DNA from: Bog-113 sp965226755
GTDB lineage: Bacteria > Acidobacteriota > Terriglobia > Bryobacterales > Bryobacteraceae
Direction: 5' to 3'
DNA length: 64,000 bases
Assembly (NCBI GenBank): GCA_965226755.1
Contig: CBDDDT010000007.1
Location: 124,001-188,000 of the forward strand
The position numbers were made by a program, and so were the translations under genes. The notes beneath the pieces were generated by a model. It saw only the letters and a list, made by a program, of their open reading frames with translations, did not search any database and had not been told where the DNA came from. Every line of letters begins with the position of its first letter. Position 1 is the first letter of the stretch. Below, one piece after another: positions 55,814 to 63,975 of this stretch.

Positions 55814-55942
55814 CTCCTTGTGTCATGACGCCCGGCCGGGTCAGAAAGTCGATTGCGGGGTGAATCCCAAGCGTGAAATCCAATTTTAGCGTGAGGCGCC
55901 CCGGTACGATAGCCTGGAAAGGGACATGGTCTTACGGACTCC

Positions 55943-56428
55943 ATGAACGTTTCAGAGCAACTCGGCGCGCTTCTTCCGCAGGCAGAGTTTGTATTCGACG
56001 AACTTGTCGGCCAGCCGTTCGCCCTCTTTCCGCAGGATGCGATCCTTCCCGTGCTCGAAGCTTTGAAGCATCGGCTGGGGTTTGACTTTCTGGTGGATGT
56101 CACGGCGGTCGATTATCCGGGGCGTCCTTTGCGGTTCGAGCTGATTTACATCCTTTACAGCTTCGAGCGGAACCAGCGGTTCCGCGTCAAGACCAGCATC
56201 GCCGAGCGCGACCGGCCGTCGTCGGCGACCGCGGTTTACAAGAGCGCGAACTGGCTGGAGCGCGAGGTTTTCGATATGTTCGGCATCGAGTTCACCGGGC
56301 ATCCCAACCTGAAGCGCATCCTTCTTCCCGAGGAGTGGACGGGATTTCCCCTGCGCAAGGACTACTCGATCATCCAGCAGGACCAGGCCTGGGTTCAGCA
56401 TCATCTCGGCATCGAGAGCGGACAGTGA
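55943..56428 (+). CDS. nuoC: NADH-quinone oxidoreductase subunit C
   Basis: A 161-residue peripheral-arm subunit of respiratory complex I (30-kDa type). The family core is YILYSFERNQRFRVKTSI and then WLEREVFDMFGIEFTGHPNLKRILLPEEWTGFPLRKDY. It is not fused to NuoD. No ribosome site is clear. TACGAT about 32 nt upstream may be the -10 box. The stop overlaps nuoD (GTGA). No nuoA or nuoB lies upstream; the neighbour is the divergent sigma factor. Confidence 0.95.
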   Translation: MNVSEQLGALLPQAEFVFDELVGQPFALFPQDAILPVLEALKHRLGFDFLVDVTAVDYPGRPLRFELIYILYSFERNQRFRVKTSIAERDRPSSATAVYKSANWLEREVFDMFGIEFTGHPNLKRILLPEEWTGFPLRKDYSIIQQDQAWVQHHLGIESGQ

Positions 56429-57555
56429 CGGGCGGACCGGAGGCGTTGAACGGCGCCGAACTGGATGGCGAAGAACTGGTCATCAATATGGGTCCGCAGC
56501 ATCCCTCCACGCACGGCGTGCTGCGCGTCATCCTCAAGCTGGACGGAGAGCGCGTCAAGGGCTGCGAATGCGTGATCGGATATCTGCATCGCGGCGTGGA
56601 GAAGATCGCGGAAAACCGCACGTGGGTGCAGTTCGCGCCGTATGTCGATCGCATGGATTATGTGGCGGCCGTCTCGAACGGGCTGGGATACTGCCTGGCG
56701 GTGGAGAAGCTGATCAGCGTCGCCGCGCCGCCCCGCGCGCAAGCCACGCGCGTGATTTTGACGGAGTTGAACAGAATCGCCAGCCATTTGTTATGGCTGG
56801 GCACGCACGCCATCGACATGGGCGCAATGACCCCGCTGTTCTATACGTTCCGGGAGCGGGAAGTGATTCTCAAGATTTTCGAGAACTACTGCGGGGCGCG
56901 CGTGACCACGCACGCATTCCGAATCGGCGGGCTGCAGTACGAGCTTTACGACGGGTTTGAGGAGGAAGTGCGCGCGTTCTGCGAGCTGTTCCTCCGCCGG
57001 ATTGAGGATTACGAGCAATTGCTGACGGCGAACCGGATCTGGCAAGGGCGGCTGCGCGGGGTGGGGATCCTGAACGCGGAAGACTGCAAGGAGTATGGCG
57101 TGACGGGTCCGGTGCTGCGGGCGGCGGGCGTGAAATGGGATTTGCGGAAGGCGCAGCCCTATTCCGGGTACGAGCAGTATGAATTCGATATCCCGGCCGG
57201 GGTGAACGGCGACACGTACGACCGTTATCTGGTGCGGATGCTGGAGATGCGCGAATCGGTGCGGATCATCCGCCAGGCGGCGGAGCGGATACCTTCAGGG
57301 GCGATCCTCGGCAAAGTTCCCAAGGTGCTGAAACCGGCGGTCAACGAATGCTACGTGTCGATCGAGGCGCCGAAGGGCGAGCTGGGCTATTTCATCGTCA
57401 GCGACGGAACGCTGAACCCCTACCGGATCCGGGTGCGGCCGCCGTCGTTCGTGAACCTGCAAGCGCTCGAGAAGATGGTAAAGGGAGCGCTGGTGGCTGA
57501 TGTGGTGGCGATCATTGGGACGCTGGATATCGTGCTGGGCGAAGTGGACCGCTGA
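56425..57555 (+). CDS. nuoD: NADH-quinone oxidoreductase subunit D
   Basis: The 49-kDa-type subunit of complex I, 376 residues, which forms the quinone pocket with NuoB. INMGPQHPSTHGVLRVIL holds the conserved quinone-site His; GYLHRGVEKIAENRTW, LLWLGTHAIDMGAMTPLFYTFREREVILKIFE and the C-terminal DGTLNPYRIRVRPPSF...DVVAIIGTLDIVLGEVDR are all as in the family. GTG start overlaps nuoC's stop. The longer frame is a shadow. nuoE and the rest of the complex are not downstream. Confidence 0.96.
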   Translation: MTGGPEALNGAELDGEELVINMGPQHPSTHGVLRVILKLDGERVKGCECVIGYLHRGVEKIAENRTWVQFAPYVDRMDYVAAVSNGLGYCLAVEKLISVAAPPRAQATRVILTELNRIASHLLWLGTHAIDMGAMTPLFYTFREREVILKIFENYCGARVTTHAFRIGGLQYELYDGFEEEVRAFCELFLRRIEDYEQLLTANRIWQGRLRGVGILNAEDCKEYGVTGPVLRAAGVKWDLRKAQPYSGYEQYEFDIPAGVNGDTYDRYLVRMLEMRESVRIIRQAAERIPSGAILGKVPKVLKPAVNECYVSIEAPKGELGYFIVSDGTLNPYRIRVRPPSFVNLQALEKMVKGALVADVVAIIGTLDIVLGEVDR

Positions 57556-57583
57556 AGCTCGGCGCGCAAGGGAGCTAAAGATC

Positions 57584-57607
57584 TGGAGGAAAGGGCCGAT
57601 TCCTCCA
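57584..57607 (+). promoter_or_regulatory. Hairpin with SD-like arm before the 57611 gene
   Basis: TGGAGGA (57584-57590) pairs with TCCTCCA (57601-57607) over a 10-nt loop, ending 3 nt before the ATG. The purine arm is a strong ribosome site that would be hidden, and lies 20 nt from the ATG. Confidence 0.5.
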
Positions 57608-57610
57608 TTA

Positions 57611-57940
57611 ATGCTGAACAGAAACATTGCGAATGCGCTGCAGGAACTGCGGACGGCTACCGAGAGCCTCGTGCCGGAAGGGCAGCCGCTCGATCTGGAC
57701 CGGATGGAAGCGGCGGTGGCCCAGCGCGAGCGCGCGGTGGCGCGGCTCAAGCAGCTGGCGGCCAGCGGCGGGGAGGAGTTTACGCCGGAGGATCTGCGGT
57801 GCGTTCAGGATAGTCATGAGAGCGGGCGGCGCTCGCGGGAGGAACTGCTGGCGATCCGGCGGCGCGGCTGGATGGAGGCCGTTCCGCGGCTAGGCCCGAG
57901 AGCGGTAACTTTACAGCGCAAAGTTACATTGATACAATAG
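57611..57940 (+). CDS. Small helical protein of unknown function
   Basis: A 109-residue protein that appears mostly alpha-helical: LNRNIANALQELRTATESLVP, then ERAVARLKQLAASGGEEFTPEDLRCVQDSHESGRRSREELLAIRRRGW. There is no signal peptide or membrane helix. No family recognised. ATG 57611 is the first ATG. An in-frame ATT at 57599 lies 8 nt after the GGAGGA of the hairpin and is a conceivable rare start. It follows nuoD by 55 nt and precedes the metallophosphoesterase by 3 nt. Confidence 0.65.
   Translation: MLNRNIANALQELRTATESLVPEGQPLDLDRMEAAVAQRERAVARLKQLAASGGEEFTPEDLRCVQDSHESGRRSREELLAIRRRGWMEAVPRLGPRAVTLQRKVTLIQ
57933..57938 (+). promoter_or_regulatory. -10 box TACAAT upstream of the phosphoesterase
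   Basis: TACAAT overlaps the stop codon of the small helical protein and ends 5 nt before the GTG at 57944. Confidence 0.4.
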
Positions 57941-57943
57941 AGC

Positions 57944-58786
57944 GTGGACAGACGGAAGTTCCTGCTTTTCCCGCTGACGGCGCTGCCGCTGGCGGGCTAC
58001 GCGCGGTATGTGGAACCGAGCTGGCTTGAACTGACGCATGATCACGTCCCGATGGAGGGAATGCGGGGCGGCGATTCGATCCGGGTGGTGCAGCTTTCCG
58101 ATCTGCATGCTTCGCCGGCCGTTCCGAACGCGCTGATCGAGCAGGCATTCGATCTGGCGCTGGAGCAAAAGCCCGATCTGATCTGCCTCACGGGCGACTA
58201 CATCACCGAGGGAAAAGGTTTCGACGAGCAGTGGTATCACCGGACTCTGCGGCGGCTTGCGAGCCGAACGCCCTGTTTCGCCACGCTCGGCAACCACGAC
58301 GGCGGCGCGTGGTCGCACCGCACCGGGACGGTCCCTTACACGACGGAGCGCGTGGCGAAGATGCTGGAATCGGCCGGGATTCCGGTGCTCACCAACTCGC
58401 GGGTGGAGATTTCGGTTCGCGGCCAGACGCTCCGGCTGGTGGGAACGGGGGACCTCTGGGCGAAGCAGTGCAATCCCTGGATCGCATTCCGCGGCGTGCC
58501 TCGGGATACTATGCCGACGATCGTGATGTCCCACAACCCGGATTCCAAGGTCATGATGACGGAGTTCGCCTGGGATCTGATGCTGAGCGGCCATACGCAC
58601 GGGGGACAGGTCGTGATGCCCGTGCTCGGCATCTCCCCTGCCCCGGTCAGCGACCGGCGGTACATAAAAGGCCTGAAGCCCTGGAACGGTCGTTTGATTC
58701 AGGTGAGCGCCGGCGTGGGGAGCATCGACGGGGTGCGATTCAACTGCCGCCCGCAAGTGAACCTGCTGGCACTTCACGCGATCTGA
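57944..58786 (+). CDS. Metallophosphoesterase (YkuE/LpxG-like)
   Basis: A 280-residue calcineurin-like phosphoesterase with an N-terminal hydrophobic segment after MDRRKFLLFPLTALPLAGYA (Tat-like or anchor). All dimetal motifs are visible: SDLHASPAVPN, LTGDYITEG, TLGNHDGG, VMSHNPDSK and LSGHTHGGQ. The layout is that of YaeI/YkuE and of LpxG, a UDP-2,3-diacylglucosamine hydrolase that replaces LpxH in some bacteria. With lpxD in the window and no lpxH seen, an LpxG role is possible but unproven. The GTG start follows a -10-like TACAAT. Confidence 0.88.
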   Translation: MDRRKFLLFPLTALPLAGYARYVEPSWLELTHDHVPMEGMRGGDSIRVVQLSDLHASPAVPNALIEQAFDLALEQKPDLICLTGDYITEGKGFDEQWYHRTLRRLASRTPCFATLGNHDGGAWSHRTGTVPYTTERVAKMLESAGIPVLTNSRVEISVRGQTLRLVGTGDLWAKQCNPWIAFRGVPRDTMPTIVMSHNPDSKVMMTEFAWDLMLSGHTHGGQVVMPVLGISPAPVSDRRYIKGLKPWNGRLIQVSAGVGSIDGVRFNCRPQVNLLALHAI

Positions 58787-58841
58787 CGCGGCCTGGCTGC
58801 GATAATTAAGGTCAGGCTGTTCCCCGCCTCCCTAAACCAAC

Positions 58842-61631
58842 TTGGAAGAGACTATTTCGATTCGTGGCGCGCGCGTTCATAATCTGAAGAACGTTTCGCT
58901 GGATATTCCACACAACCAAATCACCGTCATCACTGGAGTGTCCGGCTCCGGTAAGAGTTCTCTGGCATTTGACACGATCTACGCGGAGGGCCAGCGGCGT
59001 TATGTCGAGTCCTTGTCGTCGTACGCGCGCCAGTTTCTGGAGCGCATGGAGAAGCCGGACGTGGACGAGATGGACGGCATCGCGCCGGCGATCGCGATCC
59101 GGCAGAAGACGACGACGCGCAATCCGCGATCGACGGTAGCGACTTCGACGGAGTGCTACGACTTTCTGCGGCTGCTGTTCGCGCGCGTTGGCCGCACGTT
59201 TTGCTGCAACTGCGGGCGGCAGGTGGAACGCGACACGGTAGCGCGGGTGGCGGACCAGATGCTCGCGCAGCCGGAAGGATCGCGCTGGTACGTGCTGTTC
59301 GCCGCGGCCACGGGCGGCAGCGACGAGGAACTGCGCACGCATCTGTTCGACCTTCGCAGGAAAGGGTTCAACCGGCTGTTTCAGAACGGGCGGACGTTTG
59401 AGTTCTCGACGCCGGAGTCGCTGCTCGAAATCGATTTTCAAAAGCCGTTGTTCGTTCTGGCGGACAGGCTGGCGATCGGGCCCAACCTGCGGCAGCGGCT
59501 GGTGGATACGGTGGAGATCTGCTACCGGGAAGCGGCCGAGGTGATTTTCGAAAACGCGGCGAGCGGCGAGCGGCTGCGGTTCAACGAGAAGTTCGCGTGC
59601 AAGTTCTGCGGGATCGACTATCACGAGCCCGAGCCGATCCTGTTCAGCTTCAACAGTCCGGTGGGCGCGTGCCCGCGCTGCCAGGGGTTCGGGAACACGA
59701 TCGATTTCAGCATGGATCTGGTGATCCCGAACCACGCGCTGTCGATCTCCGAAGGCGCCGTGGAACCGTGGACCAAGCCGAAGGGCAAGGACTGGCAGAC
59801 GGGGTTCCTGCGCTCGGCGCGGGGCAAAGTGCGGATGGACACGCCGTTCGGAGACCTGAACGAAGCGGAACAGGAGACGGTGTTCGCGGCGGTGCGCGAG
59901 TTCTTCGCGTTCCTGGAAACCAAGAAGTACAAGCTGCACGTGCGCGTGTTCCTGAGCCGGTACCGCGGCTATGCGCGATGCCCGGAGTGCAATGGGACGC
60001 GCCTGCGCAAAGAAGCGCTTTGGGTGCGGCTGGGCGGCAGGAACATCGCCGAGGTGCTGAAGCTGAACATTGGCGGCGCTTACGAGTTCATCGACAAGCT
60101 GGAACTCACGCCCGAGGAGACGGCGATCGCGGAGAAGGTGCTGGTGGAGATCCAGCAGCGGCTGCGCTTCCTGAACGACGTGGGGCTGGACTACATCACG
60201 CTGGATCGGATGTCGTCGACGCTTTCGGGCGGCGAATCGCAGCGGATCCAGCTGGCGACGTGCCTGGGTTCGCGGCTGGTGGGGTCGTGTTACGTGCTGG
60301 ATGAGCCTTCCATCGGGCTGCACACGCGCGACACGGTCCGGCTGATCAACATTCTGAAAGAGCTGCGGGACCTGGGCAATACGATTCTGGTGGTGGAGCA
60401 TGACCCGGAAGTGATGCGGTCGGCGGATCACATTGTCGATCTGGGGCCGGGCGCGGGAGAACTGGGCGGCGAGGTTCTGTTTTCGGACACCTACGCCAAG
60501 CTGGCGGAAGACGGAAACGACTCCCTCACGGCGCGCTATCTGAAGGGCGAACTGACGGTGGCGTCGCCACGCGAGGCGCGGCCGGTGCGCCCGGACCGGA
60601 TGCTGCGCTTTCTGGGAGCGCGGCTGCACAATCTCAAGAGCGTGGATGTCGAGATCCCGCTGGGGTGCATGGTGGTGGTGACGGGCGTGTCCGGCTCCGG
60701 CAAGAGCACGCTGGTGCACGACGTGATCTACCGGGCGCTGGCGCGCACGCCGGAAGCGGCGGCGGGCGATGCCGGCGAGCCGGCCGAACCGCTGCGACAG
60801 ATGCATTGCCGGCGGGTGGAGAACGCGGCGCTGGTGCAGGAAGCGGTGATGATCGATCAATCCCCGATCGGCCGGACGCCGCGTTCCAATCCGGTGACGT
60901 ACATCAAGGCGTTCGACATCATCCGGGGGTTGTTCGCGGCGACCAAGGATGCGGAGCGGCGCGGGTACACGGCCGGGCATTTCTCATTCAATGTGCCGGG
61001 CGGGCGCTGCGAGGTGTGCCAGGGCGACGGCACGGTTTCGGTGGAGATGCAGTTTCTGGCGGACGTGGAGCTGGTCTGCGAGGAGTGCCAGGGGACGCGG
61101 TTCAAGAGCGGCATCATGGACATCCGCTACAAGGGCCGCAACATCCACGAGGTGCTGCAGCTGACGGTGCAGGAGGCGGCGGAGTTCTTCTTCGAGACGC
61201 CCCGGCTGGTGAAGAAGCTGCAAGTGCTGGCGGATGTGGGACTGGGGTACCTGCGGCTGGGCCAATCGGCGACGACGCTCTCGGGCGGCGAGGCGCAGCG
61301 CGTGAAGCTGGCGTCGCGACTGGCGGAAGCGACGTCGTCGGGAACGCTCTTCCTGTTCGATGAGCCGACGACGGGGCTGCATTTCGACGATATCGCGAAG
61401 CTGCTCGCGGCGTTCGAGCGGCTGATCCGGAACGGCGGCAGCCTGCTGATCATCGAGCACAACATGGACGTGATTCGCGCGGCGGACTGGATCATCGACA
61501 TGGGTCCGGAAGGCGGGGATGGCGGCGGCGAAGTGGTGGCGGCGGGGCGTCCGGAAGACATCGCGCGGGCGGCGCGCTCGCATACCGGGTATTACTTGCG
61601 GGCTCAGAAACCGGGCGGCGCGGCGCAGTAA
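58842..61631 (+). CDS. uvrA: Excinuclease ABC subunit A
   Basis: Damage-recognition ATPase of nucleotide-excision repair, 929 residues. N-terminal Walker A GVSGSGKSS (32-40), signature LSGGESQRIQLATC; C-terminal Walker A GVSGSGKST (near 614) and LSGGEAQRVKLASRL. The zinc modules are present (CNCGRQVERDT, CKFCGIDY...CPRCQGFG, and CEVCQGDG...CEECQGTRF). TTG start, forced by the core beginning EETISIRGARVHNLKNVSL. The coding strand is visibly G-rich. No LexA-like box was recognised upstream. Confidence 0.97.
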   Translation: MEETISIRGARVHNLKNVSLDIPHNQITVITGVSGSGKSSLAFDTIYAEGQRRYVESLSSYARQFLERMEKPDVDEMDGIAPAIAIRQKTTTRNPRSTVATSTECYDFLRLLFARVGRTFCCNCGRQVERDTVARVADQMLAQPEGSRWYVLFAAATGGSDEELRTHLFDLRRKGFNRLFQNGRTFEFSTPESLLEIDFQKPLFVLADRLAIGPNLRQRLVDTVEICYREAAEVIFENAASGERLRFNEKFACKFCGIDYHEPEPILFSFNSPVGACPRCQGFGNTIDFSMDLVIPNHALSISEGAVEPWTKPKGKDWQTGFLRSARGKVRMDTPFGDLNEAEQETVFAAVREFFAFLETKKYKLHVRVFLSRYRGYARCPECNGTRLRKEALWVRLGGRNIAEVLKLNIGGAYEFIDKLELTPEETAIAEKVLVEIQQRLRFLNDVGLDYITLDRMSSTLSGGESQRIQLATCLGSRLVGSCYVLDEPSIGLHTRDTVRLINILKELRDLGNTILVVEHDPEVMRSADHIVDLGPGAGELGGEVLFSDTYAKLAEDGNDSLTARYLKGELTVASPREARPVRPDRMLRFLGARLHNLKSVDVEIPLGCMVVVTGVSGSGKSTLVHDVIYRALARTPEAAAGDAGEPAEPLRQMHCRRVENAALVQEAVMIDQSPIGRTPRSNPVTYIKAFDIIRGLFAATKDAERRGYTAGHFSFNVPGGRCEVCQGDGTVSVEMQFLADVELVCEECQGTRFKSGIMDIRYKGRNIHEVLQLTVQEAAEFFFETPRLVKKLQVLADVGLGYLRLGQSATTLSGGEAQRVKLASRLAEATSSGTLFLFDEPTTGLHFDDIAKLLAAFERLIRNGGSLLIIEHNMDVIRAADWIIDMGPEGGDGGGEVVAAGRPEDIARAARSHTGYYLRAQKPGGAAQ

Positions 61632-61676
61632 TCCGCGGCGGCCACGGCAAGACGCTTCGGGCGGGAGCGTTGCGCC

Positions 61677-61682
61677 TAAACT
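61677..61682 (+). promoter_or_regulatory. -10 box TAAACT, leaderless TPR gene
   Basis: TAAACT ends 6 nt before the ATG at 61689. The purine run AAAGG touches the ATG and is too close to be a ribosome site. Confidence 0.45.
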
Positions 61683-61688
61683 GAAAGG

Positions 61689-62903
61689 ATGAGCCCCTGG
61701 CTCCTGGTTGCGCTGCTGGCGTGGCAAACTCCCGACTACCTCGAGCAGGGCCGCAAGGCGCTGGACGCGAAGAACAACGAAGAAGCGGCGGGGCTGTTCC
61801 GGAAGGCGGTGGACGGCGACCCGAAGGATTACGCGGCGCACTTCCACCTGGCGCTGGCGGACAGTCTGCTGCAACGCGACACCGAGGCGATCGCGGAGTA
61901 TCAGCGAACGCTGGAGCTGCAACCCAACCTCTTTGAAGCGGATGTGAACCTGGGGATTCTGCTGCTGCGCGTGAAGCGGGCGGACGACGCCGTGGCGCCG
62001 CTGCAGGCGGCGGTGGCGCAGAAGCCCGCGGAATACAGGCCGAACTATTATCTGGGGGAAGCACTGCTGGAGGGCGGTAAGCCGACCGCGGCGCAGGCAA
62101 GCTTCGAGACGGCGCTAAAGGCGAATCCGCAGTCGGCCGTGGCGGAGCTGGGGCTGGCGCACGCGCTTTTGCAGCAGGGCACGCCGGCGCTGGCGGAGCC
62201 GCATTTCCGGCGCGCGGGCGAGCTGGATCCCGCTTACCGCGACGGACTTCTGGAAGCGGCCATGGCGGAGGATAAAGCGGGGCAGACCGCGGCGGCGGCG
62301 GCTATCTATCAGGAGTTCCCGGCGAACGCGGCGGCGCAGCGGCGAGTGACGGAGCTGCTGCTGGCGAATCAGCAATACGCGGATGCGGTTCCCCGGCTGG
62401 AGCGGGCGGTGGAGACGGCGCCGACCGTGGCCAACCGGCTGGCGCTCGCGACGGCGTATAAGATGACGAACCAGGCGGCCAAGGCGACTCAACAACTGGC
62501 GCAGGTGGTGGCCGCGGAACCGGGCAATTTCGAGGAGCGCATGATGTATGGGCGGCAGCTTCGGGATCAGCGGCAACTGGCGGAGGCGGCGAACCAATTT
62601 CTGGCGGCGACGAAGCTGAAGCCGGATTCGCGCGAGGCGTGGAATGAGCTGGCGAGCGCGCTGATCGTCCACCAGGATTTGGCGGCGGGATTGGCGGCGC
62701 TCGACCGGGTGAAAGCGCTGGGGCCGGAGACGCCGGGGGAGCTGTTCTTCCGGGCGATCACGCTGGACAAGCTGCACCAGAATCCGCTGGCGCTGGCGAG
62801 CTATAAGCAGTTTCTGGCGGCGGCCGGAGGGAAGTTCCCGGATGAGGAATTCCAGGCGCGGCAGCGGGTTCGGATCATTGAAACGGAGATGCACAAGCGA
62901 TGA
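61689..62903 (+). CDS. Tetratricopeptide-repeat protein
   Basis: A 404-residue solenoid of about ten TPR units from residue 15, with the Ala/Gly/Leu/Pro spacing clear in YLEQGRKALDAKNNEEAAGL, AAHFHLALADSLLQRDTEAI, FEADVNLGILLLRVKRADDA and later copies. A short hydrophobic start (SPWLLVALLAWQ) may be a signal peptide. TPR proteins are scaffolds. The next two genes (4-nt and 34-nt overlaps) encode small exported proteins, so the three probably act together at or outside the inner membrane. Role unknown. Confidence 0.88.
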   Translation: MSPWLLVALLAWQTPDYLEQGRKALDAKNNEEAAGLFRKAVDGDPKDYAAHFHLALADSLLQRDTEAIAEYQRTLELQPNLFEADVNLGILLLRVKRADDAVAPLQAAVAQKPAEYRPNYYLGEALLEGGKPTAAQASFETALKANPQSAVAELGLAHALLQQGTPALAEPHFRRAGELDPAYRDGLLEAAMAEDKAGQTAAAAAIYQEFPANAAAQRRVTELLLANQQYADAVPRLERAVETAPTVANRLALATAYKMTNQAAKATQQLAQVVAAEPGNFEERMMYGRQLRDQRQLAEAANQFLAATKLKPDSREAWNELASALIVHQDLAAGLAALDRVKALGPETPGELFFRAITLDKLHQNPLALASYKQFLAAAGGKFPDEEFQARQRVRIIETEMHKR

Positions 62904-63328
62904 GACGGTGGGGATGGCTGCTGCTGGCGACGGCATCGCTGGGCGGCGCGGATCTGAAGGAGATCCGGAGCGAGCCGAACCTGGAGCGGCGGGCGCACCT
63001 GGCGCTGGCGCACGCGGATGAGTTGTTCGGCGAAGCGAAGAGCGACTACGCGGCGGGCAAGGCGGAGAAGACCGGGCAGGATTTGCAGGAACTGGGGGAG
63101 TCAGTCGAAGTGGCGCGCGCGGCGCTGAACGAGACGGGCAAGGATCCGCGGCGGCATGTGCGGCCGTTTAAGCAGGCCGAGACGGAGACGCGGGAACTGC
63201 TGAGGAACATGGAAGGGCTGGAGAAGGCGATGGACTTTGAGGACCGCAAGCTGATGGCGGGACCCAAGGCGAGAGTGCAGGAGGCACATGACGAATGGCT
63301 GAACGGAATCATTTCAGGGCGGCGTTGA
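62900..63328 (+). CDS. Small exported helical protein
   Basis: A 142-residue protein with signal peptide MRRWGWLLLATASLGGA and an entirely helical mature part with many Glu and Arg residues (EPNLERRAHLALAHADELFG, VEVARAALNETGKDPRRH, ETRELLRNMEGLEKAMDFED). No family recognised. The ATG overlaps the TPR stop (ATGA). The next gene starts 34 nt before its end. Shared residues with the next product (helical, charged, periplasmic) suggest a functional pair. Confidence 0.72.
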   Translation: MRRWGWLLLATASLGGADLKEIRSEPNLERRAHLALAHADELFGEAKSDYAAGKAEKTGQDLQELGESVEVARAALNETGKDPRRHVRPFKQAETETRELLRNMEGLEKAMDFEDRKLMAGPKARVQEAHDEWLNGIISGRR

Positions 63329-63975
63329 TCCGGATGGCGGCGGCGGTTGCGTTGTTCGCTTTTCCGGCATTCGCCCAGCGGGACTTCCTGACGGCGGATG
63401 AAACGGACCAGGTGCGCGAGGCGCAGGACCCGAACGACCGGGTGCAGCTATATATCCACTTCGCGGCGCAGCGGATCGACCAGGTGCAGCAGCTTCTGGC
63501 CAAGGATAAGCCGGGGCGTTCGGTGCTGATTCACGATCTGCTGGAGGATTACGGGTCGATACTGGACGCGATCGATACGGTGACGGATGACGCGCTGAAG
63601 CGCGGGAAGAACGTGGCGATCGGCGTGGCGGCGGTGCATAACAGCGAGAAGGAGCTGCTTGCATCCCTGCGCAAGATCGAGGAGCTGCATCCGAAGGACG
63701 AGGCGCGCTACGACTTCGCGCTGAAGCAGGACATCGACAGCACCAACGACAGCATGGAACTGGCGGGGGAAGATCTTTCCAAACGCTCCTCGGAAGTGGC
63801 GCAGCAGGAGGCGAAGGAGAAGAAGGATCGCGAGGCGATGATGCAGCCGAAGGACCGGGAAGAGAAGAAGGCCGAGGAGGCCAAAGAGGCGGACACGAAA
63901 CGCAAAGCGCCGACGCTGCTGCGCAAGGGCGAACAGGCGGCGGACCAGGCGCCGCAACAAAACCCACAGCAGTAG
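63295..63975 (+). CDS. Exported charged helical protein
   Basis: A 226-residue protein with a signal peptide (MAERNHFRAALIR then MAAAVALFAFPAFA). The mature part is helical; residues about 165-226 are extremely Lys/Glu/Ala-rich with a Gln/Pro end, likely disordered. ATG 63295 has AGGAGG about 12 nt upstream. ATG 63334 is an alternative that avoids the 34-nt overlap but lacks the basic n-region. No function recognised. Last gene of the TPR operon in this window. Confidence 0.75.
   Translation: MAERNHFRAALIRMAAAVALFAFPAFAQRDFLTADETDQVREAQDPNDRVQLYIHFAAQRIDQVQQLLAKDKPGRSVLIHDLLEDYGSILDAIDTVTDDALKRGKNVAIGVAAVHNSEKELLASLRKIEELHPKDEARYDFALKQDIDSTNDSMELAGEDLSKRSSEVAQQEAKEKKDREAMMQPKDREEKKAEEAKEADTKRKAPTLLRKGEQAADQAPQQNPQQ

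Noticed and set aside
55831..55840. CCCGGCCGGG palindrome in the sigma-gene leader
   Set aside because: Perfect but pure GC and short, hence common by chance in this DNA. It cannot form a useful RNA hairpin.
58812..60980. A 722-codon open frame antisense to uvrA, and similar long antisense frames at 9655-10950, 38976-40391, 27947-29059 and 5705-6517
   Set aside because: Products are Arg/His/Gly-rich without recognisable motifs, and each lies opposite a gene with intact family motifs. Such frames are expected in GC-rich DNA.
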